From Deltaproteobacteria bacterium (GTDB lineage Bacteria; Desulfobacterota; DSM-4660; Desulfatiglandales; HGW-15), in NCBI GenBank assembly GCA_019308985.1, contig JAFDHB010000207.1:1-6437 (forward strand): a stretch of DNA of 6,437 bases. Direction: 5' to 3'. Below the pieces are notes generated by a model. That model was not told where the DNA came from. It did not search any database and saw only the letters and a list, made by a program, of their open reading frames with translations. Positions 1-5,767 of the stretch are shown piece after piece (the stretch's first letter is position 1; the number at the start of each line of letters is the position of its first letter). The translations under genes were made by a program, and so were the position numbers.

Positions 1-1
1 A

Positions 2-460
2 AGGATGGTATTTGCCCCTATGACGGTGTGGGACAACCTTCTCCTCGGCGCTCACCTGCGAAAGGACAAGCAGGGGATAGCAAGAGACCTGGATAACATC
101 TATGGACATTTCCCTGTGCTCAAGAGGAAGTTGAGTCAAGTCGCCGGCAGCCTCAGCGGGGGTGAACAACAAATGCTCGCCACGGCTAGAGCGCTCATGG
201 CCAGGCCCAGACTTCTTTTGATGGATGAGCCCAGCATAGGACTGGCCCCCTTGTTAGTGGTACATGTAGGAAAGATTATCGAGGACATCAACCGTGATGG
301 GGTCAGTATCCTGCTGGTGGAGCAAAACGCTCGAATGGCGCTCAATCTTGCCCACAAGGCCTATGTCTTGCAAGTGGGGAGAATAGTCCTGGAAGGGGAA
401 GCAAAGGTCCTGGCTGATAATGAAGAGATAAAGAAGGCTTACCTGGGTATTGGGGACTAG
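2..460 (+). CDS. livF: Branched-chain amino acid type ABC transporter, ATP-binding protein LivF-like (5' end outside window)
   Basis: This is the C-terminal two thirds of an ABC ATPase that powers uptake of branched-chain amino acids or, in related systems, other carboxylic and aromatic acids, acting at the inner face of the membrane. The frame is open from the first complete codon (base 2), so the first ATG at 5 is internal: it lies in the Q-loop region, where LivF proteins read roughly 'FPxMTVxENLLLGA', and the Walker A motif is upstream of the window. Visible from that Met: signature LSGGEQQ (residues 50-56), Walker B LLLMDEP (70-76), D-loop SIGLAP (77-82), and the LLVEQNA segment, where LivF proteins typically have Gln instead of the H-loop His found in LivG. 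The gene ends at TAG 458-460 and is probably the last gene of a liv operon. The family call is firm; the transported substrate is not known. Confidence 0.92.
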   Translation, partial: RMVFAPMTVWDNLLLGAHLRKDKQGIARDLDNIYGHFPVLKRKLSQVAGSLSGGEQQMLATARALMARPRLLLMDEPSIGLAPLLVVHVGKIIEDINRDGVSILLVEQNARMALNLAHKAYVLQVGRIVLEGEAKVLADNEEIKKAYLGIGD

Positions 461-530
461 TGTGTAGTGGGCAGAAGGGCGCGCTTCCCCGTGTTGAGTT
501 TGCATTGAATCCGAATTTCGCAAGGCTCTT

Positions 531-602
531 GGGTAGGGGATCGTTTACATCCTAAATTCTTCATAATATTTGCTACTTGTAGGCCTAAAAGCTCCCCTAC
601 CC
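531..602. repeat. Perfect 10-base inverted repeat flanking the upstream region of the molybdopterin enzyme gene
   Basis: GGGTAGGGGA at 531-540 is exactly complementary to TCCCCTACCC at 593-602, with 52 bases between the arms. The pairing does not extend beyond 10 bases on either side. The intervening AT-rich stretch contains the 8-base palindrome TAGGCCTA at 580-587 and promoter-like words. The arms could be operator half-sites, a long-range stem in a 5' leader, or chance. A crude estimate for a 10-base match in a gap this size is a few percent, so it is suggestive only. Confidence 0.4.
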
Positions 603-631
603 TTGAAAATCAATTCGCCAAAAAGGTGAAT
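603..631 (+). promoter_or_regulatory. Weak sigma70-like promoter candidate upstream of the molybdopterin enzyme gene
   Basis: TTGAAA at 603-608 matches five of six bases of the -35 consensus and is followed, 17 bases on, by the poor -10 candidate GTGAAT (626-631). It starts immediately after the inverted repeat ending at 602. Other words in the gap (TTTACA at 544-549, TAATAT at 564-569) are only 14 bases apart, too close for a standard promoter. The 245-base gap makes a promoter for the downstream genes likely, but its exact place is uncertain. Confidence 0.2.
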
Positions 632-705
632 AGAAAAGATCAAAAAGGGTTTGCATTTCTGAGTTTTGCCGCAACCCTTGTGAAATTCGGGTTGAAAGAC
701 AAAAA

Positions 706-2892
706 GTGATGGAGACTGGGAAAAGACCTTGGAGATGGGAAGAAGATGGCACGGAAGTTGTCCGGAGCATAGCAAGGACAGCGCCCGGATGTCATTCAGG
801 TTGTGGAGTCTTGCTCTATGTGAAAGACAAAACACTCATAAAAGTAGAGGGCAATCCCGATTTCCCCTTTAACCAGGGTCGGTTATGCCCCAGGTGCCAG
901 GTGTTGCCCCAAGTGGTCTACAACCGTGACCGAATCACGTATCCCATGAGAAGGATTCGCGCCAAGGGAGAGGTGAGTTGGAAACGTATCTCATGGGAAG
1001 AGGCATTTGAGATCATTGCATCTAACCTCCTCGACATAAAAGAGAAGCTTGGTCCAGAGTCCGTGATCTTTTGTACAGGCACGGCTCGAGACCTGCCCTA
1101 TTGGATACAGCGACTCGCGCACTCATACGGGAGCCCCAACACAACCTGCTGGGGGCCCCTTTACGGGGCCGCCTGCTACAGACCAAAAGTCGTTCTCCAA
1201 AGGCTGATGATGGGAGAGAGGGCAGTGGCAGATTGCTCTCAATTCTTTCCTGACCGCTACGATAATGCCGAATGGAAGAGACCCGAGTGCATCCTTGTCT
1301 GGGGTAATAACCCTGTTGTTTCAAGTGCAGACGGCATTAGTGGGCCGTGGATTGTCGAGGGCCTGAAACTTGGATCCAAACTGATCGTCGTGGACCCAAG
1401 GAAGACCTGGCTGGCCTCCAGGGCAGACGTGTGGATGCAAATCAGGCCGGGAACAGATGGAGCCCTGGGCTTAGGGCTCTTGAATGTCATCATCAATGAA
1501 GGGCTTTACGATAAGCAATTCGTGAAAGAGTGGACATATGGGTTCGAAAAGCTAAGAGAAAAGGTTAAGGAATATCCGCCTGAAAGAGTCGCAGAGATTA
1601 CTTGGATACCCAAAGATCAAATCGTAAAAGCCGCCAAACTCTATGCCCAAAGCAAGCCCGCATCTGTTCAATGGGGTGTGGCACTAGATCAAAGCAAGGA
1701 ATGTATACCGACACTGCAAGCCATCGTGGCCCTTTGGTCCGTCACGGGAAATCTGGACGTACCTGGGGGGAACGTTATCTATACGGGAATCCAGGGGATG
1801 CCTACCCTTGGAAAAATGAGCAAGGAACTATCGGAAAAGACCATGTCTTCTCCTTTTCCGCTATCGCCCAATGATGGACAACATGTCATAGACCAAATGC
1901 TGGAAGGGAAACCCTATCCCATTAAAGCCGCCTGGATCCAGGGGACCAATACCTTCGTGACAGAGGCGGACCCCAAGAGGGTTTACAAGGCATTTAGCCA
2001 AATAAGCTTCAACGTTGTTGTGGACTTATTTATGACACCAACGGCTGAGGCCTTTGCCGATATTGTGTTGCCCGCTGCCACCTATGCAGAACGGGATGGG
2101 TTAACCATTGAACCGCCTCCGTTGCCTTATGTAGGTACGATTAACAAGGCTATTGAACCTGTCGGTGAATCAAAGTCCGACATGGAGTTGATCCTTGAGA
2201 TGGGAAGACGCCTCAATCCACAAGCCTGGCCTTGGGAGGATGTTCATGGATGGTATAATCACATTCTTCAACCTTTGGGCATAACTTTTGAAAAGCTCAG
2301 GGAAAAGGGCTGGATTTATGCTCCATTCCACTACAGGAAGCACGAAAATGGCTTGTTGCGCCCCGATGGGGAGCCAGGCTTCAATACGCCCACGGGCAAA
2401 GTGGAGCTTTACTGCACCTCCCTCAAGAAAGCAGGGCTGGATCCCCTGCCCTATTATGAAGAGCCGCCAGAAAGTCCTGTCAGGACGCCAGATTTTTCAA
2501 AGGATTATCCTTTGATACTAACCACTGGTGCAAAGGTCTATGCCTTTTTCCACTCGGAACAAAGGCAGGTCCCATTGCTGCGTCAGCTAAATCCAGATCC
2601 TATCGTGGAAATACACCCTGATACAGCGAAAGAGCTTGGTATTCGAGACGGTGAATGGGTATGTATAGAAAATAGATACGGGAGATGCAAACAAAAGGCA
2701 AGGCTGACACCGGACATTGACAGGCAGGTTGTCAGTGCCCAGCATGGGTGGTGGTACCCGGAAAAACCCCCTTCAGAACTCTACGGCGCGTGGGAATCAA
2801 ACATTGGATTGCTGATCCCACCCGGGTGGACTGGCCGCTCCGGTTACGGCTATCCTTTTAAGAATCTTCTTTGCAAAATCTATAAGGCCTAA
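706..2892 (+). CDS. Molybdopterin-dependent oxidoreductase, DMSO reductase superfamily, catalytic subunit
   Basis: A 728-residue enzyme expected to bind a bis-molybdopterin Mo or W cofactor and one N-terminal Fe-S cluster. Seen in order: a short N-terminus without twin-arginine or signal peptide, so probably cytoplasmic; Fe-S motif C29-x3-C33-x27-C61-x2-C64; a metal-ligand region after YGSPN with C148 and C157; a molybdopterin-binding core (WGNNP at 199-203, VVDPRKTW 228-235, RPGTD 247-251, VTGNLDVPGGN 346-356, ADIVLPAATYAERDG 451-465); and a C-terminal dinucleotide-binding domain from about 600 (LILTTGA, ELGIRDGE). The Fe-S motif lacks the first Cys of the usual C-x2-C-x3-C pattern. GTG (706) or the adjacent ATG (709) is the start: the frame is closed by TAG at 631-633 and no other upstream start exists; no strong Shine-Dalgarno is visible. 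A ferredoxin-like gene follows after 9 bases. By recollection it resembles the acetylene hydratase/transhydroxylase/catechol dehydroxylase side of the superfamily rather than formate dehydrogenase or nitrate reductase. The substrate is unknown. Confidence 0.93.
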   Translation: MMETGKRPWRWEEDGTEVVRSIARTAPGCHSGCGVLLYVKDKTLIKVEGNPDFPFNQGRLCPRCQVLPQVVYNRDRITYPMRRIRAKGEVSWKRISWEEAFEIIASNLLDIKEKLGPESVIFCTGTARDLPYWIQRLAHSYGSPNTTCWGPLYGAACYRPKVVLQRLMMGERAVADCSQFFPDRYDNAEWKRPECILVWGNNPVVSSADGISGPWIVEGLKLGSKLIVVDPRKTWLASRADVWMQIRPGTDGALGLGLLNVIINEGLYDKQFVKEWTYGFEKLREKVKEYPPERVAEITWIPKDQIVKAAKLYAQSKPASVQWGVALDQSKECIPTLQAIVALWSVTGNLDVPGGNVIYTGIQGMPTLGKMSKELSEKTMSSPFPLSPNDGQHVIDQMLEGKPYPIKAAWIQGTNTFVTEADPKRVYKAFSQISFNVVVDLFMTPTAEAFADIVLPAATYAERDGLTIEPPPLPYVGTINKAIEPVGESKSDMELILEMGRRLNPQAWPWEDVHGWYNHILQPLGITFEKLREKGWIYAPFHYRKHENGLLRPDGEPGFNTPTGKVELYCTSLKKAGLDPLPYYEEPPESPVRTPDFSKDYPLILTTGAKVYAFFHSEQRQVPLLRQLNPDPIVEIHPDTAKELGIRDGEWVCIENRYGRCKQKARLTPDIDRQVVSAQHGWWYPEKPPSELYGAWESNIGLLIPPGWTGRSGYGYPFKNLLCKIYKA

Positions 2893-2901
2893 GGAAATTA
2901 T

Positions 2902-3228
2902 ATGTCCAAATTCGGTTTACTTATCAACTATGAGTTCTGCGTTGGCTGCAGATCCTGTGAAATGGCATGTAAAATGGAACATAACAGACCCCAGGACCAG
3001 TGGGGAATCCGAGTGCGGAAGGCTGAACTGGGATCGTCAAAGGGCAAGACATATTATCTGCCCTTGCCTACGGAACAATGTAACCTGTGTGGTAAGCGGA
3101 GAGCAAGGGGTCTAGGACCCAGTTGTGAGAAACATTGCTGGACTGGGGTGATTAGATTCGGAACTATTAGGGAACTTGCAAAGCTCATGGAAGGGCAACC
3201 GGGGAGCGTGCTTTGGGTCCCGCACTGA
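2902..3228 (+). CDS. Small 4Fe-4S iron-sulfur protein, partner of the molybdopterin enzyme
   Basis: A 108-residue cytoplasmic electron carrier. It has the N-terminal motif C13-x2-C16-x2-C19-x3-C23 and the C-terminal motif C60-x2-C63-x11-C75-x3-C79, enough for two [4Fe-4S] clusters. These correspond to the first and fourth Cys groups of DmsB/NarH-type subunits; the middle two groups are absent and replaced by a roughly 36-residue linker containing KTYYLPLP. The C-terminal RFGTIRELAKLM segment and terminal SVLWVP look like a normal family ending, so I read it as a complete small protein and not a truncation. AAGGA (2891-2895) overlaps the TAA stop of the upstream gene and lies 6 bases before the ATG, which supports the start and translational coupling. 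It probably accepts electrons from, or donates them to, the preceding enzyme. Confidence 0.88.
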   Translation: MSKFGLLINYEFCVGCRSCEMACKMEHNRPQDQWGIRVRKAELGSSKGKTYYLPLPTEQCNLCGKRRARGLGPSCEKHCWTGVIRFGTIRELAKLMEGQPGSVLWVPH

Positions 3229-3234
3229 TTATTC

Positions 3235-3253
3235 TTGGCCAGGGATTGGCCAA
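3235..3253. terminator. Small hairpin just after the iron-sulfur protein gene
   Basis: TTGGCCA (3235-3241) and TGGCCAA (3247-3253) are perfectly complementary around a 5-base loop, starting 6 bases after the stop codon. There is no T-run directly behind it, so it is not a classic intrinsic terminator. It may be an mRNA-end stabilising hairpin or a binding site. The position after a stop codon is the main support. Confidence 0.3.
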
Positions 3254-3509
3254 TTAGCCTGTAGAATAGCAATGAACCCAAAGTTGCCCTTAGGGGGAGA
3301 TTGCGCCAAATGTCAATTTTTTTTCGTGAAAGATCATTGGAAAAGGGCAAGATATGGGGAAAAAGGAGGTGTTGGAGAGGGAGTTCCGGTGATACTTCCG
3401 GTCGTTCAAGTGCGGACCCCAAGGATGTAGGTCGCCGGGCAGGTAGATTGCCGAAGGCATTATGAAGCCCAATTCGGAGCAGAGACCCGGATTCAAATAA
3501 CAACGCAAC

Positions 3510-3514
3510 GGAGG
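3510..3514 (+). promoter_or_regulatory. Shine-Dalgarno site that fixes the start of the first flavoprotein
   Basis: GGAGG lies 8 bases before the ATG at 3523. The later in-frame ATG at 3541 has no comparable site, so the longer protein with six residues before Met7 is preferred. Confidence 0.7.
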
Positions 3515-3522
3515 CCAAAGGG

Positions 3523-5172
3523 ATGGCTGAGATTCTTGCCATGACTGATTTTGAAATAATGAAAATAGATACTGATGTCCTGGTCATTGGTGGGGGAATT
3601 GCGGGAATATTTGCCGCTGTTAATGCCTCCAGGCAAGGGGCCAGGATTTTGATCGTGGATAAGGGACGAGTCGGCTTTTCCGGAATGTCGATCTGGGCGG
3701 ACACCTTCTGCGTCTTCGATGAAAAGGAAGGGCACAGTGAAGAGCAGTGGCACAGGGCCGTGGCCATGAATGGGGACTACGTGAACAACAGGGACTACCT
3801 GGATATGCTGATCCAGGATTCGGCGGCCCGCTGGAGAGATTTGCTTGATTGGGGGGCCATAGGAACTGACAAGTTCGGGGACGCACTGCGCAAACAGATC
3901 AAGAAGCATAAAATAAAGACCATAGAGCGGACCATGCTGACGGATCTTCTGGTTGAAGAGGGCAAGGCAGTCGGTGCTATAGGTTTTTCCATCGACAGGC
4001 CCGAGTGCATATGCGTTAATGCAAAGGCGGTTCTAATGTGTGCGGGAGCAGGCGGTTATAAACCGCACGGGTTCCCTATCTCCAATATGACCTTTGACGG
4101 AGACGGAATGGCATATCGGGCAGGGCTCGCCATAAGCGGAAAGGAATTCTCAGACACCCATTTGACCAATGCAGCCCATCCCGGGTATTCCTGGGGAATT
4201 GGCGATATCAAGTGGGGACCAGGGATTGTCAAGACAGGACCGCCCGCGATGCCAAGCTCTGAGGAGAAAAGGGGGCTCAGTCTGGAGCCCTACTTTCAGG
4301 CGCATAAGGGCAGGGCTCCTATCGTGATGAGCCCTCCAATGGGAGGGCCGCAGGGGCCGTATCCCGGTTTCAAGTACAAGGGGGAGCACCCAGGGCCCCA
4401 AGAAATGGTGGGTGGCGCTGCGACAGGTATGGCGGTTCACAAGGCCGAGGGTATCGTACCCTCTGACTCAACGTGCGGGACTCACATGCCCGGCCTCTTT
4501 GCCGCGGGTGATGCCCTTTCCTCCATGCTCTGCGGAGGCAGATACTCGGGAATAGGGTTTTCATTTGCCGGCTCGGCCGTCCAGGGCTTCAGGGCCGGGA
4601 AGGCAGCCGCCGATTATGCTCTGCAAAACCCCAGGACCAGAGTTAGGGAAAGCTGGGTCAAAGACAAAGCAAGGGAGATCTTCTCACCACTTACCAGAAA
4701 TAAGGGGTTCAGCCCAAGGTGGGTGACCCAAATGCTACAGGCGACAATGTTTCCCTATTACATCCTTTATGTCAAGAGGGAGGACAGACTCAAAGGAGCC
4801 CTGGCAAACATAGAATTTCTCAGGGATCACTGCGTGCCCAAGATGTACGCCAAGGATCTACATGAGCTCAGACTTGTGCATGAGACGGGGAATATGGTCC
4901 TGAACGCGGAAATGAAGCTTCGGGCATCCCTTTTCAGGAAAGAGAGCCGGGGAATGCACTACAGGGAAGACTACCCAATTAGGGACGACGATAATTTTCT
5001 GGCATGGGTCCATGTTTTCAAGGGAAAAGATGGAACTATGCAGGTGAAAAAGGTGCCAGTCCCCAGGAAGTGGAGGCCTCCGGCCGAGTTGAGCTATGCG
5101 GAGCGCTATGTCCATCGCTTTCCAGGGGAGATGGAATTCCTGGGAAAGAGGAGAAGGGAGCAGGGAGGCTAG
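3523..5172 (+). CDS. FAD-dependent oxidoreductase, fumarate reductase/succinate dehydrogenase/AprA-like flavoprotein
   Basis: A 549-residue flavoprotein of the succinate dehydrogenase/fumarate reductase/adenylylsulfate reductase family, without signal peptide or membrane segments. Seen: dinucleotide-binding GGGIAG (23-28) with the ribose-binding acid in VDKG (45-48); SGMSIWAD (53-60); the glycine-rich strand MCAGAGG (172-178); GDGMAYRAG (193-201); a capping region with HPGYSWG (219-225); the second FAD motif GLFAAGDA (324-331) and CGGRYSGIG; then a helical C-terminal domain with ESRGMHYREDYP (474-485), the segment that in SdhA/FrdA/AprA supplies a conserved Arg near the active site. The length is shorter than AprA (about 650 residues, from memory). 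The stop is 5 bases from the ATG of an AprB-like ferredoxin gene, so the two proteins probably form a complex. It may reduce or oxidise an organic substrate or act as an electron-transfer subunit; the sequence alone does not settle its substrate. Confidence 0.9.
   Translation: MAEILAMTDFEIMKIDTDVLVIGGGIAGIFAAVNASRQGARILIVDKGRVGFSGMSIWADTFCVFDEKEGHSEEQWHRAVAMNGDYVNNRDYLDMLIQDSAARWRDLLDWGAIGTDKFGDALRKQIKKHKIKTIERTMLTDLLVEEGKAVGAIGFSIDRPECICVNAKAVLMCAGAGGYKPHGFPISNMTFDGDGMAYRAGLAISGKEFSDTHLTNAAHPGYSWGIGDIKWGPGIVKTGPPAMPSSEEKRGLSLEPYFQAHKGRAPIVMSPPMGGPQGPYPGFKYKGEHPGPQEMVGGAATGMAVHKAEGIVPSDSTCGTHMPGLFAAGDALSSMLCGGRYSGIGFSFAGSAVQGFRAGKAAADYALQNPRTRVRESWVKDKAREIFSPLTRNKGFSPRWVTQMLQATMFPYYILYVKREDRLKGALANIEFLRDHCVPKMYAKDLHELRLVHETGNMVLNAEMKLRASLFRKESRGMHYREDYPIRDDDNFLAWVHVFKGKDGTMQVKKVPVPRKWRPPAELSYAERYVHRFPGEMEFLGKRRREQGG
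5162..5168 (+). promoter_or_regulatory. Shine-Dalgarno site for the 71-residue ferredoxin
   Basis: AGGGAGG lies 9 bases before the ATG at 5178, inside the last codons of the flavoprotein gene. It picks this ATG over the far upstream in-frame ATG at 5004, whose extra sequence would only be an out-of-frame reading of the flavoprotein gene. Confidence 0.7.
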
Positions 5173-5177
5173 ACTAT

Positions 5178-5393
5178 ATGGCGATTGAGAGTATTGAGGG
5201 TTGCAACGGTTGTAAGATGTGTTTCTATGTATGTCCGATGGATGTTATCAGAATGAATGAAGACTCGGGACTGGCAGAGATACGCTATCCCGAAGATTGC
5301 CAGGCCTGTAACTTGTGCTCCGTGTTTTGTCCGGTGGAGGCCATCGTAGTCACAAAAGACAAATTCTCTCCATTGATGACAGCGTGGGGATGA
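5178..5393 (+). CDS. 2[4Fe-4S] ferredoxin, AprB-like small subunit
   Basis: A 71-residue ferredoxin with two classic motifs: C9-x2-C12-x2-C15-x3-C19-P20 and C41-x2-C44-x2-C47-x3-C51-P52, predicted to bind two low-potential [4Fe-4S] clusters in the cytoplasm. There is no insertion between the halves beyond the short loop seen in AprB-like proteins, and the protein ends in SPLMTAWG, close to the 'SW/AWG' tail I associate with small ferredoxins paired with AprA-like flavoproteins. It lacks the C-terminal tail of true AprB, so this is not adenylylsulfate reductase proper. The gene starts 5 bases after the flavoprotein stop, which indicates co-translation and probably a shared complex. A second flavoprotein gene follows after 116 bases. 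Confidence 0.9.
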   Translation: MAIESIEGCNGCKMCFYVCPMDVIRMNEDSGLAEIRYPEDCQACNLCSVFCPVEAIVVTKDKFSPLMTAWG

Positions 5394-5394
5394 A

Positions 5395-5412
5395 GGGTTC
5401 TCCGGTGAACTC
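5395..5412. other. Short hairpin after the ferredoxin gene
   Basis: GGGTTC (5395-5400) can pair with GAACTC (5407-5412) around a 6-base loop, with one G-U pair, directly after the stop codon. No T-run follows, so termination is unlikely; the rest of the 116-base gap up to 5509 holds only the ribosome binding site of the next gene. Confidence 0.2.
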
Positions 5413-5490
5413 CTGGATGACAAGGTGCCCGGGATGAGGAATCGCTGGTGTGTCTGTTCTGCTCCAAGTATGACTCAAAAGGAAAAAAGA

Positions 5491-5498
5491 GGGGAGGG
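5491..5498 (+). promoter_or_regulatory. Shine-Dalgarno site for the second flavoprotein
   Basis: GGGGAGGG ends 11 bases before the ATG at 5510. The spacing is slightly long but no other start near the N-terminus is better served; the in-frame ATG at 5594 lies just before the FAD motif and would drop a family-typical leader containing EWPY and YGKENE. Confidence 0.55.
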
Positions 5499-5509
5499 AA
5501 AGAGTCGCT

Positions 5510-5767
5510 ATGACGTTCTATGATCAATTTGTTGAAAGCATTGCCCCTGAATGGCCCTATGCCGTGAACTACGGCAAGGAGAACGAAATCGCCATGGACT
5601 TATTGATTATTGGTGGAGGCATCGCCGGGTGTCATGCCGCCATCAATGCTGCAAGGAGAGGAGTGAAGGTCGTCCTGGTTGACAAGGCCCCTATCATTAG
5701 GAGCGGTTCTGGCGGCGCGGGCGTGGATCACTGGGGTGCAGCCTTTACGCTCCAAGATCACCCCTGA
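5510..5767 (+). CDS. FAD-dependent oxidoreductase, second AprA/FrdA-like flavoprotein, N-terminal fragment (frameshifted gene)
   Basis: An 85-codon reading frame that holds only the start of a second flavoprotein. Seen: a leader of about 28 residues, then the FAD dinucleotide-binding fold with GGGIAG (35-40), ribose-binding VDKA (57-60), and SGSGGAGVDHWGAA (65-78), a stretch characteristic of a branch of AprA/FrdA-like proteins different from the one at 3523. The frame ends at TGA 5765-5767, far too early for this family (about 550-650 residues). The protein resumes in another frame from about 5751, so this and the next entry are one gene broken by an indel near 5744-5750. If the break is real, this product would lack most of the FAD domain and be non-functional. 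If it is a sequencing error, the intact gene starts at 5510. Confidence 0.82.
   Translation: MTFYDQFVESIAPEWPYAVNYGKENEIAMDLLIIGGGIAGCHAAINAARRGVKVVLVDKAPIIRSGSGGAGVDHWGAAFTLQDHP

Larger units (their letters stand above)
3229..3522. other. 294-base intergenic region without a supportable gene
   Basis: This gap splits the molybdopterin enzyme pair from the flavoprotein genes. It contains the hairpin at 3235-3253; a T8 run (3317-3324) preceded by a weak AGATTG/CAATTT pairing that could act as a poor terminator; a strong Shine-Dalgarno-like AAGGAGGTG (3363-3371) with no convincing coding frame behind it; and the direct repeat TTCCGGT at 3384-3390 and 3396-3402, 12 bases apart. Frames through the region give no recognisable protein. 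A promoter for the flavoprotein genes could sit here, but I found no clear -35/-10 pair. Confidence 0.45.

Noticed and set aside
474..487. GAAG/CTTC mini-hairpin after livF as a terminator
   Set aside because: Only four base pairs and no T-run follow it; there is no real support for termination.
544..569. TTTACA and TAATAT as a promoter
   Set aside because: The spacer is 14 bases, too short for a standard sigma70 promoter.
545..835. A 96-codon minus-strand frame in the gap before the Mo enzyme gene
   Set aside because: It overlaps the N-terminal Fe-S region of the Mo enzyme, shows no domain, and its composition looks random.
3176..3430. An 84-codon plus-strand frame across the intergenic gap, containing CAKC
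   Set aside because: Its first part is an out-of-frame reading of the iron-sulfur protein gene and the rest resembles no protein; no ribosome site precedes it.
3054..3767. A 237-codon minus-strand open frame
   Set aside because: It overlaps the ends of two well recognised plus-strand genes and the gap between them, and its translation is Ser/Pro/Leu-rich with no recognisable domain. It is a shadow of the plus-strand coding.
5004..5177. N-terminal extension of the 71-residue ferredoxin to the in-frame ATG at 5004
   Set aside because: The added sequence is read out of frame through the conserved end of the flavoprotein gene, and a good ribosome site serves the ATG at 5178.
3523..5393. Calling the flavoprotein and ferredoxin genuine adenylylsulfate reductase (aprAB)
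   Set aside because: Both proteins are clearly shorter than AprA and AprB, the ferredoxin lacks the AprB tail, and no sat or qmo gene is in view.
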